Below the pieces are notes generated by a model. It was given only the letters and a program-made list of their open reading frames with translations. It made no database searches and was not told where the DNA came from. From contig JBCDCB010000009.1 in NCBI GenBank assembly GCA_039182735.1, positions 1 through 64,000 on the forward strand: a DNA stretch of 64,000 bases, read 5' to 3'. Positions within the stretch are counted from its first letter, which is position 1, and each line of letters begins with the position of its first letter. This stretch comes from JBCDCB01 sp039182735. Its GTDB lineage: Bacteria > Planctomycetota > Phycisphaerae > Phycisphaerales > UBA1924. The position numbers and the translations under genes are program-made. Shown here in pieces: positions 33,142 through 41,307 of the stretch.

Positions 33142-36131
33142 GAGCCCCCGCGATGCACGAGCGACCGTCGCGACCGCATCACGATCGGTCGCCCATCCAG
33201 CGGCGTGACATGGATGTTCGCCAGTGATGGATCGATCGTGATGCCGGAGATGGCGACATCTGAAGTTCTCAATCGTGTCACCACGCCGAGATCGGACGGG
33301 GTGAGCACCGAGAGATACCCCTCGCCGTCACCCACAAGGATCGCTTCAGGATGGACGGCGAATGAGGTAATGGTCTTCGGCAAACGGGTGCGTTGCGTCT
33401 CGACGAAGCGTGCGCCGCGTCGCGTGAGCTGCAGAACCGATCCATCGTTGCATCCAACCAAAATGGTCCGGCCAGGCCCTTTGCTCACCGCAGTGGGGCG
33501 CACGCCCGGGACTTCGATTCGCTCGCCGCCGTTCTCACCAAGTGCCACAACTCGAACTGCTCCGCTTGCATCTGCGATGAGCAGCGTGCCGCGATCCATG
33601 AACTCAAAGTTGATCTCGGCGGGATCCATCCGCACGCGTTCGACGAGCGCGCCGCGCCCATCGACAATCATCACCGACCCGTCTTCGGCACGAAGGGCCG
33701 CGAACTCACCTTCAAACACGCGCGCGGCCGGTGCCTGCGGAGCCTGACCGACCGCCGCCACCAACGACCAGCGATCCGTATCGGTGTCCCGTTGTTCGAT
33801 GTGATACGCATCTTCGATGGTACTTACTCGGCGGCTGCCGTCCGAGGACATCGCGACCACACGCGCCGCCGAGGGCTTGACGCGCGGCAACTCCCACAGC
33901 CGTGCGAAGCCGCCTTCGTCGATCAGAACGGTTCGATCAGCGGCGCCGCGCAGGGTCACCGCACCCGTGATCCGGCCTGTGTGGCCCAGCAGCGTACGCA
34001 ACGTGTCCGGTTGCTCGGAGATGCCGACCCTGAGCGCACCACCCGGAGTCGCCCACACGAGTTGCTCGTCAACTCGCAAGATCGCCGCGGCACCGAGGGG
34101 TACGTCCGGGCTCCTCGGCGCCAACATCTCAAGGGCGACTCTCGATTCCGCCGCGTGAGCCTCTGGGGGACTCGATGGCATCCCGCTCGGAACGCGAGCG
34201 AGCGGCGGCACAAGGGAGCAGTCCTCGCACTCGACGTCCACAGGTGCCGCGAGCGAGTTGGTTTGATCCAGCGGCAGGTACACATGGCGACGCCCGTCGA
34301 TCTCGACGGCGACGCCGCGCGAGGTCGCAGCAAGACCGGTGATTTCGTTCGGGGCTTCCCAGGCGTCAACAGTGCGCCCAGAGGCGAGATTGAGAAGGTG
34401 TAGATGGGTTGTGCTCGCCACCGCTGCGAGTTCGCTGTTCAACCGTGCCGCGAACCACGCATCGACGAGCGTTGTGTTTGACCAGACGGGGCTCAGTGCG
34501 GAGCGCGTCCGCCGCGTCACGCCATCGTCTGTGACCAGCAAAAACGACGCCGCATCGATGTCGGTCATCACGCGGATCGCGCCCGCGACGTGCGTCGAAT
34601 CGAGCAGTCGAAGCCCGCCCGGTCGGACCTGCACGCGATGCAGCTTGCCCGAGCGATCGCCGATGAGCACGCTCGCCGGCCCCGCTTGGATCATGCCGGA
34701 GAGCCCCATCTCGCACAGCATGACGGCATCCAAAGACTGATCCGTCGCGCCCGCCACGAAACACCACGCAAAGTCTCGGTGTTCGAAGGGCACCTGCTGA
34801 AGGAGGTTTACCGCGCTTGCCGCGTCGCTTCGGTCCAAAGCGTTGGCCGCCAGGTTGACCAGCGATGTCGAGTTCGAGCGAGCCCGCATCGACTCACTGG
34901 TTCGCGCGTTGGCGAGGGACACAACGGCGACGGCGGCGAGCGCAAGCATGGTGGGCACCACCACCGCGACGGAGGCAAACGCGACTCGGTGCCGCTGGAC
35001 AAGCCTGGCGAGCTCGTAGAACAGCGACGCGGGGCGCGCCGAGACAGGGCGGCCTTCGAGATGCCGGTGAACGTCGAGCGCCAGAGCGGCAACGGTCGGA
35101 TACCGATCATCGGGGTTCAACGCCGTCGCTCGTCGGCAGATCGCGTCAAGGTCCTTTGGGATCGCCCGCGATCCTCGCGCTGATCGGGCATGCGGGAGGA
35201 TGCCGCGGGGAGAGGGCACCTGGTCCTGAGTGACGCGCGCAAGAAGGCGTGTCAACGGTTCTCCGCTCCGCCGCTTTCGTGCGGGGTTGTCTGTCAGCAA
35301 CTCAAAGAGGAGCAGGCCGAGCGAGAAGACATCGGCGCGCGTATCCACGGGCTCTTCACCGAATGACGCCTGTTCCGGGCTCATGTATTCCGGTGTGCCG
35401 ACGAGCTGGTGTTGCTGGGTGAAGTCTCTCTTGGCAGAACGCTCCATGGAACGGCCCACCCCGAAGTCGATGACCTTGACGCGGGGTTTGGTGTTCGTGC
35501 CATCCACGAGCACGTTGGCAGGCTTCAGGTCTCGATGGATGACGAGGCGCGTGTGGGCAAACTGGAGCGCATCGCAGACCTGGAGGAAGAGACGGAGCCT
35601 CTCGCGAAGCCCAAGCGCGTTGGACTTGGCGAACACCGTGATCGGCATCCCATCGATGAACTCGGTGATCAGGCAAGGCCGCCCATCCGGGAGGACTTCG
35701 TAGGTCAGGAGACGGCCGATGTTTTCGTGATCGAGTGCCGCGAGGAGCGTTGCTTCTCGCACCATGCGCACGCGCGCCTGGGCGCCCGCCAGCCGCTCGT
35801 GGAGGACCTTGACGGCCACGGTGCGGTTGAGCGGTTCGTCTTGAATCGCCCGGTAGACATCGCTGCTCCCGCCGCTGCCGATGAGCGCTCCCATGCGCAG
35901 GCCCGGGAGCCGAATCTCCTGCTCGCCCGACGCGTCGCACGCCTCGGTGCTCTTTGGCACCCACGCTTCAGACGGCAAGTCCGCGTATGGCAAGAGTCGA
36001 GCGAGTTCCTCGGCCAGCAGCGGGTCCGTTGAACGCAGCGAGTCGAGGAGTTCGGATCGCTCATGGTGATCCATGTCCAGCGCGCGCTCGAACGCTTCGG
36101 TCAACCGCTCATGATTCGATCGGTCAGTCAT
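33138..36131 (-). CDS. Transmembrane Ser/Thr protein kinase with repeat-rich C-terminal sensor half
   Basis: A 997-residue Hanks-type kinase. The kinase domain spans about 80-375: Gly loop IGSGGSSDVY (84-93), ATP-binding Lys108 in VAVKV, catalytic HRDLKPAN (199-206), DFG (222-224) and GTPEYMSPEQ. All catalytic residues are present, so it should be active. A TM helix VAVVVPTMLALAAVAVVSLA at about 395-415 separates it from about 580 residues of beta-propeller-like repeats (LLGHTGRITGAVTLRGAADR, LIDEGGFARLWEL). The start ATG 36131 overlaps the stop of the ECF sigma gene upstream; the pairing of such a sigma factor with a kinase is typical of planctomycetes and implies one signalling unit. Confidence 0.9.
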   Translation of the reverse strand: MTDRSNHERLTEAFERALDMDHHERSELLDSLRSTDPLLAEELARLLPYADLPSEAWVPKSTEACDASGEQEIRLPGLRMGALIGSGGSSDVYRAIQDEPLNRTVAVKVLHERLAGAQARVRMVREATLLAALDHENIGRLLTYEVLPDGRPCLITEFIDGMPITVFAKSNALGLRERLRLFLQVCDALQFAHTRLVIHRDLKPANVLVDGTNTKPRVKVIDFGVGRSMERSAKRDFTQQHQLVGTPEYMSPEQASFGEEPVDTRADVFSLGLLLFELLTDNPARKRRSGEPLTRLLARVTQDQVPSPRGILPHARSARGSRAIPKDLDAICRRATALNPDDRYPTVAALALDVHRHLEGRPVSARPASLFYELARLVQRHRVAFASVAVVVPTMLALAAVAVVSLANARTSESMRARSNSTSLVNLAANALDRSDAASAVNLLQQVPFEHRDFAWCFVAGATDQSLDAVMLCEMGLSGMIQAGPASVLIGDRSGKLHRVQVRPGGLRLLDSTHVAGAIRVMTDIDAASFLLVTDDGVTRRTRSALSPVWSNTTLVDAWFAARLNSELAAVASTTHLHLLNLASGRTVDAWEAPNEITGLAATSRGVAVEIDGRRHVYLPLDQTNSLAAPVDVECEDCSLVPPLARVPSGMPSSPPEAHAAESRVALEMLAPRSPDVPLGAAAILRVDEQLVWATPGGALRVGISEQPDTLRTLLGHTGRITGAVTLRGAADRTVLIDEGGFARLWELPRVKPSAARVVAMSSDGSRRVSTIEDAYHIEQRDTDTDRWSLVAAVGQAPQAPAARVFEGEFAALRAEDGSVMIVDGRGALVERVRMDPAEINFEFMDRGTLLIADASGAVRVVALGENGGERIEVPGVRPTAVSKGPGRTILVGCNDGSVLQLTRRGARFVETQRTRLPKTITSFAVHPEAILVGDGEGYLSVLTPSDLGVVTRLRTSDVAISGITIDPSLANIHVTPLDGRPIVMRSRRSLVHRGGS

Positions 36132-36579
36132 GCTCCTCACCCGGATGAGTCAAGCGGGCCATGAGCCAGGCGCGCCCGGTCTTCCACTTGAGTGTGACCT
36201 GTCGCTCAGAAACGTTCAGCACCGTCGCCGTCTCTGCGACCGTGAGGCCAGCCATGGCGCGCAGCTGAACGACTTGCGCCTGCAACGGCGACAGCGTCTC
36301 GAGCTCTTGCAGTGCCTCGTCCAGTTCGATGGGATCAATGGTGGGCGAGCCCTGGCTCAGCGAGTCCAGGTGCAGCACGACGCGAGTGGCACCGCCGCCG
36401 CGCTTGAACGCACGACGGGCTCGGGCTTCATCGATGAGCACTCGGCGAAGCGTGATCACCGCGGCGGCTCGAAACTCTGACTCCGATTGCCAGCCCCGCC
36501 GATGCTGAGAGAGGCGGAGATACGCCTCGTGGAGGAGCGCGGTGGGCTGAATGGTCTCGAGCTGCTGCTCGTCCTGCAT
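36124..36579 (-). CDS. ECF-type sigma factor (planctomycete TIGR02999-like), 5' end abnormal
   Basis: From the first Met the product is 151 residues: region 2 (IQPTALLHEAYLRL, AAAVITLRRVLIDEARARRA, KRGGGATRVVL) and region 4 with its HTH (LSPLQAQVVQLRAMAGLTVA, ETATVLNVSERQVTLKWKTG). Homology clearly continues upstream in frame (ARWFAEIYDEVRGLAHRF) as in relatives, but no ATG, GTG or TTG is found there. The only ATG (36687) is followed after two codons by an in-frame TAG (36676-36678). It may start at a rare codon such as the ATT at 36615, be a recent pseudogene, or contain a sequence error. It would direct transcription in response to the coupled kinase. Confidence 0.75.
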   Translation of the reverse strand: MQDEQQLETIQPTALLHEAYLRLSQHRRGWQSESEFRAAAVITLRRVLIDEARARRAFKRGGGATRVVLHLDSLSQGSPTIDPIELDEALQELETLSPLQAQVVQLRAMAGLTVAETATVLNVSERQVTLKWKTGRAWLMARLTHPGEEHD

Positions 36580-36687
36580 AAATCTGTGGGCGAGTCCGCG
36601 GACCTCGTCATAAATCTCGGCGAACCAGCGAGCAGCAGACTCATCGTCCGGGTTCGACTCCCAGTGATCGGATGTCTATCCTGCCAT

Positions 36688-37131
36688 GTCGAGAGTCCCT
36701 GAACGCACTATACCCATCGGGTTTTCCTGCTGTTCGAAGGGTGTTGGGGTCAGGCCGAGTAAGCCTGACCGGCACAACGAAGCGGGCCTCGTGCGAAGTC
36801 GTTTCGACGCCGTCGAGCGACTCGTCTCGCGTGCAACGTCGATGCTCGAGCACGCACTTGTGTGCTCGTCGAAGCGCTCGATCGATGTGTACCGCTGGCT
36901 TGATCGAGCGGCCCGAGCAAGTCGTCGCGCCCGTTGCGCTGCACGCGTCAGTACCCGCGTCCGCGGAACGCGATCATCATGACCTTTTGAGGCCTGACCA
37001 CACGGGCACCGGATCGCCGGCGGTCTCGGCACGCGGGCTGGGTTCAGCAGGCTTGACGATGGGGTCAAGTCGCCGCGGTCGGCGGCGCCCATCGTTCTGT
37101 AAACACAGGGCTTGCGTCAAGAGTCGAGAAG
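36688..37131. other. Gene-free region between the sigma factor and tRNA-Gln
   Basis: About 440 nt with no credible gene; open frames here run through the tRNA or lack family features. It contains several inverted repeats, of which the best are GGTCAGGC / GCCTGACC (36748-36770, listed separately) and CTTGAC / GTCAAG with a 6-nt loop (37052-37069). In an integrated element this is where an integrase gene would be expected, and none is seen. Confidence 0.45.
36748..36770. repeat. 8-bp perfect inverted repeat with 7-nt loop
   Basis: GGTCAGGC (36748-36755) and GCCTGACC (36763-36770) enclose CGAGTAA. No T-run follows on either strand, so a simple terminator is unlikely. It could be a REP-like palindrome or an operator near the sigma-factor promoter. 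Confidence 0.4.
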
Positions 37132-37202
37132 TAGGGGATCCGAGATTTGAACTCGGACTAACTGAACCAGAATCAGCCGTGCTACCGTTACACCAATCCC
37201 CT
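37132..37202 (-). tRNA. tRNA-Gln (anticodon CTG)
   Basis: The reverse complement folds as a complete cloverleaf: acceptor AGGGGAT / ATCCCCT (7 of 7), D-arm GTGT..GCAC, anticodon arm GCTGA-TTCTGGT-TCAGT with anticodon CTG reading CAG, a 4-nt variable region TAGT, T-arm CCGAG-TTCAAAT-CTCGG, and discriminator A. CCA is not encoded. Its 3' end faces lower coordinates, toward the segment with the sigma factor and kinase. Confidence 0.93.
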
Positions 37203-37297
37203 GTCACAGCGGCAATGCCAGCGCGACATCGTAGCGTGGGGGCGGGCATCGGCAAGTTTCTTGGGCGTCGCCAGCGTTCTCGGTCGTGCGGGTCGAT

Positions 37298-37570
37298 TCA
37301 GCCGTCTTGGCCTGGGCGGCGCATGGGCTTGGCGCGTCCATAGATGCTGCCGGGACGCGTCCGCTTGCCGCGGGTCGAGCGCGGCGCGTTGGGCGAGGGC
37401 TGCTGCGCCGGGCGACCCTGATCGCCGTTGGCACCGATGTGAGCCTCGGGTTTCGGGTCGGTCGGCTCGTCCCCGCCCAATCGGCGGGTGCGGGCGTTGT
37501 CGATCGAGCGGTCGAGCTTCTTGAGAATGCTCTTGACCTGATTGAACGTCTCGGGTGAAGTAGGGGACAT
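37298..37570 (-). CDS. Small basic protein, function unknown
   Basis: A 90-residue protein starting at ATG 37570 with GGAGAG upstream. The first 30 residues form a charged helix (FNQVKSILKKLDRSIDNART). The rest is Pro/Arg/Gly-rich, likely disordered and strongly basic (STRGKRTRPGSIYGRAKPMR). Such a composition could suit nucleic-acid binding. I recognise no family. It lies alone between tRNA-Gln and the divergent sugar transporter operon. Longer open frame upstream of the ATG is antisense to the transporter gene and is not used. Confidence 0.5.
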   Translation of the reverse strand: MSPTSPETFNQVKSILKKLDRSIDNARTRRLGGDEPTDPKPEAHIGANGDQGRPAQQPSPNAPRSTRGKRTRPGSIYGRAKPMRRPGQDG

Positions 37571-37762
37571 CCGCTGCTCTCCGTCCGCGATCGAACGGGC
37601 GAGATCCGTCTCGCCCTCCGGTCCGGTATCGACGCCCGCCGCCCCATCCTGAACCGCAGTCAACCCGCCGCGTGTGCGCAACGCCCGGCGCGTTCCGTCT
37701 ATGACGATTGGCGAAGCAGACAAGGCCCTGTAGACTCGCTCGACCCGCTTTGGAGCGTCCGC

Positions 37763-39643
37763 ATGCGCTGGATCATCCTGGGAATGCTCGCCTTCTGGGG
37801 TGCGCTGACCGCGTTCGCGTACCTCGTCGTCGCGCCGGACACCAGCGCTCGCGAAGACCTTGTGCGCGCGTACGCCGACGTCGCCGATCGTGGCGGCGTC
37901 ACGAACATCCCGGGCATCGAACAACTCCCGCAGATCATCGGTGTCGAGCCCGGCGAGTTGCTCGCGACCTTCGACACGATGAACGGGACCGACCGCGCCG
38001 CCGCGGTAGAACGTTTCAGCAGTTCGATCGGCCCAGGAGTCCTCGAGTCCATCCCGACCCTCGTCTGGTCCACCGACGACAACCCCGCGCGCGACGCGCA
38101 GTGCCACCTCTTCCGCGTGTGGCACCTCGAGACCTACGGCGAGCCCATCGACATCGTCACTGACCCCAGCAACCGGGACATCACCAAGACCGTCGTCCAG
38201 TGCGTCGCCGGCGCCGGCCCGGACCTGATCGAGTCCTACGGGCCCGAGCAACTGCAGCAGCTCGTCGCTGCGGGCGTGGCGAAAGACGTCACCGAAGCGG
38301 CGAACGCTCGGAACTTCGGCGTCGATCGCGTCTTCCCGACCGCCGTGCCCTCCATGGCGATCGATCGCAGCGGGCAGGTGCGTCAGTACGCCTTCCCGTG
38401 CAACATCGGGTACACGGTGCTCTTTTATCACCGCGACCTGTTTCAGGAAGCCGGCCTGCCCGAGCCGACGGGGCCGTGGTCGGTCGCGGAGATGCTCGAA
38501 GCGGCCCGCGTGCTGAGCCAGAACCCGGACTCCCCCGGTCGCCGGCGTGTCGGGATCATGAACCTCGGCGCGTGGGACATGGCCCTCGCCGCCGGTGCGT
38601 CCTTCTTCAACGAAGACGGCACGGCATCGCTTTACAACTCGCCCGAAGCCATCGAGGCCTTCCGCGCCTTCCAGGACATGATGTACGTCGAGCGCGTGAT
38701 GCCGACGCCCGCCGAGGCGGCGTCGATGGCCGCGTCCGGCGGTGCGAACATGAACATGGGCGCCGAGGCGGCTTCCGCCTCCGCCCTCTTCGCCTCCAAG
38801 GTCACCGCGATGTACGTGGGCGGACGCTGGGAGTATGTCGCGACCGCCTCGCGCAACCGCGAGCGCGCGCTCGTGCCCGCGGCGCGACGCCGCATCGCCG
38901 AAATCGCGCGGGGCACCGAGGAGGGCGACGCCGAGCGATTCCCGGGTGAAGCGGAGGTGCTGCAGGCGGCGATCGAGTCGATGGGCAACGACAACTCGGA
39001 TCTGCTCCGCCCCATGCCGCGCAACCAGATCGAGGCCCTCCGCGCCATCCTGACCGACGCCGACCGCGACCGCCTGATCGACATCGGCGTGACACACATC
39101 CCCACGATGACCGGGACGCCCTGGTACGCCGCCAACGCGCGCGTCGCGATGGTCAACCGCGCGTCGCCCCGCGCCGAGTACGGCGAGCGCTTCCTCGAGT
39201 TCCTCGCCAGCGCCGCGTACAACGAGCAGATCAACGAGACATTCGACTCGATCTGCGGGGTCGTCGAGTACTGCATCGACGAGGACGGCATCAGCGGCCC
39301 CCCGGATCCGCTCCCCGGGCTCGAGGCCTTCGATTCGCAGATCTTCGTAGACGCCGCGCTGCTCTACGCGAACCCCGATCAGGTCTCGCCCTTCATCGGG
39401 CGCGCCCGCCAGGGCGTCCTCGCGGGCGAGGTCATGGAGTGGCTCCAGTCGAGGCTCGTCTCGCCCGCCGAGGCGGCGAAGATGGTCGAAGACCGACTCA
39501 ACAAGCAGATCAGCGCGAACCTTGAGGGCGACGACCAGCTCCGCGCCACGTGGGAGTCGATCGTCGGCGTCGAGTTTCGACCGGGCGTGAACCTGCGCGA
39601 GCAGGTCGAAGCCGCGCAGGCCCGGGTCGGGGGCGCGTCATGA
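37763..39643 (+). CDS. Sugar ABC transporter substrate-binding protein (CUT1 type)
   Basis: A 626-residue family-1 solute-binding protein anchored by an N-terminal hydrophobic helix (MRWIILGMLAFWGALTAFAY) with no lipobox. The central part shows the family pattern: PDLIESYGPEQLQQLVAAGV, the cytosine-rich-coded AFPCNIGYTVLFYHRDLFQE, AGLPEPTGPWSVAEMLEAAR and VTAMYVGGRWEY. It is longer than the usual 420-450 residues because of an N-terminal insert of about 80 residues before the binding domain and a long C-terminal helical part (about 530-626). The stop overlaps the first permease (ATGA). TAGACT and GGAG precede the ATG, so this gene has a short leader. It opens a four-gene importer operon. Confidence 0.88.
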   Translation: MRWIILGMLAFWGALTAFAYLVVAPDTSAREDLVRAYADVADRGGVTNIPGIEQLPQIIGVEPGELLATFDTMNGTDRAAAVERFSSSIGPGVLESIPTLVWSTDDNPARDAQCHLFRVWHLETYGEPIDIVTDPSNRDITKTVVQCVAGAGPDLIESYGPEQLQQLVAAGVAKDVTEAANARNFGVDRVFPTAVPSMAIDRSGQVRQYAFPCNIGYTVLFYHRDLFQEAGLPEPTGPWSVAEMLEAARVLSQNPDSPGRRRVGIMNLGAWDMALAAGASFFNEDGTASLYNSPEAIEAFRAFQDMMYVERVMPTPAEAASMAASGGANMNMGAEAASASALFASKVTAMYVGGRWEYVATASRNRERALVPAARRRIAEIARGTEEGDAERFPGEAEVLQAAIESMGNDNSDLLRPMPRNQIEALRAILTDADRDRLIDIGVTHIPTMTGTPWYAANARVAMVNRASPRAEYGERFLEFLASAAYNEQINETFDSICGVVEYCIDEDGISGPPDPLPGLEAFDSQIFVDAALLYANPDQVSPFIGRARQGVLAGEVMEWLQSRLVSPAEAAKMVEDRLNKQISANLEGDDQLRATWESIVGVEFRPGVNLREQVEAAQARVGGAS

Positions 39644-41304
39644 AGGTCGGCTCCGTCCGCAGACGCACACTCATCGCGCTCGCGTTCTTGCTGCCCAACC
39701 TGCTCGGGTTTCTGATCTTCACGGCGGGGCCGATCGTCTTCTCGCTCTACATGTCGCTCACCGACTGGTCGCTCACCAAGCACAACCAGTTCAGCGATCA
39801 GCCGCTGCAGTTCGTCGGCTTCGATAACTACGCCAAGATCCTGTGGGGCTCCGAGTCCGAGTTCTTCTGGGACTACTTCGAGAACACACTCTTCCTCATG
39901 ATCGGCATCCCGATCTCGATCGCCGGCTCGCTCGTGCTCGCGATCATGCTCTCGACCAAGTGCACCCCGACCCGGCTCGGCTCGCGCCTCAAGAGCGCGC
40001 TGATCGCCGGCGGCGTCACGGTGCTCGCGTGCCTCGGCGCGTGGCTCGTCACCACGCCCACGATGGATCCGGCCTTCGCCGACGAGGCTGCGCGTGCCGT
40101 CATGTCCGATGAAACCGGGCTGACCGACCTCAGCGGGTTCCAGGTCGCCACGCTCCGCAGCCACGCCGCCATCCTCGCGGTCGCGGTGCTCGGCGGGCTC
40201 ATCACCTTCGGGCTCGGGATTGGGCAGGTCTTCTTCCGCACGGTTTTCTATCTGCCCACGCTGCTCGCCGGCGTCGCGATGTTCCTGCTCTGGAAGACGC
40301 TCTACCGCCCGAAGGGCGGGCTCGTGAACGCGGTGCTCCAGCCCGTGCTCGACACGCTCGACGCGACCGTCGGCGCGGTGCCGCCGTTCATGTGGTATGC
40401 GCTGGGCGTCGTCATCTGGCTCATCACGCTCGCGCTCTGCGTCAAGCTCGTGCTCGTCGGGCTCGATCGGCTCAAGCACAACGAGGCCGGCATCGCCGCC
40501 TTCTGTGCGCGCCTCGGCATCGTCGCCACGCTCGGCGCGACCGGGTGGTTCGTCGGCTACTGGTCCGCCCAGCTCCCCGAGCGCGCCCTCCTGCCCACCG
40601 GGCTCGCCCCGATCACCGCCGCGCAGCTCGACAGCGTCTCCACCGATCTTCAGGCGCTCGCCAGCGGCGACGCCTCGCTCATCGCCGGCGCGATCGAGGA
40701 ACTCAAGGCGATCGCCCCGGTCCCGGTCGAGCAAACGGTGGAGTCGCTTGTCAAGCCCGCGACGGTCGCGGGTGTCGAGCTCGCGAGTCTCAGCCAAGCG
40801 GTGGAATCAAACGCCGGCGCATCGTTCGATGGTTACACCGCGGGCGAGGGCCTGCAGGCGCCCGAGTGGCTCATCTCGGCGACGTGGGCCAAGACCGCGC
40901 TCATCGTCATGGGCGTGTGGCTCGGGATCGGGGGCGGCAACATGCTGCTCTACCTTGCCGGGCTTTCCAACATCCCGCCCGAGCTCTACGAAGCGGCCTC
41001 CATCGACGGCGCCAGCGGGTGGCAACAGTTCATCCACGTCACGTGGCCGCAGCTCGCGCCCACAACGTTCTTCATCGTCATCATGAGCACCATCGGCGGG
41101 CTGCAGGGCGGCTTCGAACAGGTCATGATCATGACCCAGGGCAAGGCCGACACCCGCGTGCTCGCGTACTACCAGTACGAACTCGCCTTCACCGATCAGT
41201 TCCAGCTCGGGCTCGCCTCCGCGGTCGGCTGGGTCATGACGGGTTTCATCTTCGTCCTTACCGCCGTCAACTTCCGGCTCGGATCACAACTCACCAACGA
41301 CTAA
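39640..41304 (+). CDS. Sugar ABC transporter permease (MalF/UgpA type), enlarged by two inserts
   Basis: A 554-residue permease, against about 300 for UgpA-like relatives. The canonical parts are present: LALAFLLPNLLGFLIF-type TM1 (about 11-33), FFRTVFYLPTLLAGVAMFLL (198-217) and the EAA loop PPELYEAASIDGASGWQQFI (446-465) that docks the ATPase. Two extra segments interrupt them: about 107-198, with two added hydrophobic helices, and about 238-408, with two more helices and a roughly 95-residue soluble Ala-rich stretch. It pairs with the permease at 41308. The overlap with the binding-protein gene implies coupled translation. Confidence 0.88.
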   Translation: MKVGSVRRRTLIALAFLLPNLLGFLIFTAGPIVFSLYMSLTDWSLTKHNQFSDQPLQFVGFDNYAKILWGSESEFFWDYFENTLFLMIGIPISIAGSLVLAIMLSTKCTPTRLGSRLKSALIAGGVTVLACLGAWLVTTPTMDPAFADEAARAVMSDETGLTDLSGFQVATLRSHAAILAVAVLGGLITFGLGIGQVFFRTVFYLPTLLAGVAMFLLWKTLYRPKGGLVNAVLQPVLDTLDATVGAVPPFMWYALGVVIWLITLALCVKLVLVGLDRLKHNEAGIAAFCARLGIVATLGATGWFVGYWSAQLPERALLPTGLAPITAAQLDSVSTDLQALASGDASLIAGAIEELKAIAPVPVEQTVESLVKPATVAGVELASLSQAVESNAGASFDGYTAGEGLQAPEWLISATWAKTALIVMGVWLGIGGGNMLLYLAGLSNIPPELYEAASIDGASGWQQFIHVTWPQLAPTTFFIVIMSTIGGLQGGFEQVMIMTQGKADTRVLAYYQYELAFTDQFQLGLASAVGWVMTGFIFVLTAVNFRLGSQLTND

Positions 41305-41307
41305 CCC

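Larger units (their letters stand above)
32058..37202. mobile_element. Possible remnant of a tRNA-Gln-targeted genomic island
   Basis: The segment is bounded on the right by intact tRNA-Gln(CTG), whose 3' end points into it, and on the left by the degenerate 3' half of the same tRNA in the same orientation, as expected after site-specific integration into a tRNA 3' end. It carries an XRE regulator, an unknown small gene, a Ser/Thr kinase and an ECF sigma factor. Sample lines inside count 34-35 G+C per 60 (32701-32760, 33241-33300) against 41 per 60 just outside (31261-31320). No integrase, transposase or mobilisation gene is present, so this could at most be a decayed element. Confidence 0.3.

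Noticed and set aside
37052..37069. CTTGAC/GTCAAG hairpin as a terminator or small RNA
   Set aside because: Only 6 bp, no T-run, and no adjacent gene that would need it.
36672..37343. 223-codon plus-strand frame between the sigma factor and the ABC operon
   Set aside because: It reads straight through the antisense of tRNA-Gln and has no recognisable domain or ribosome site.
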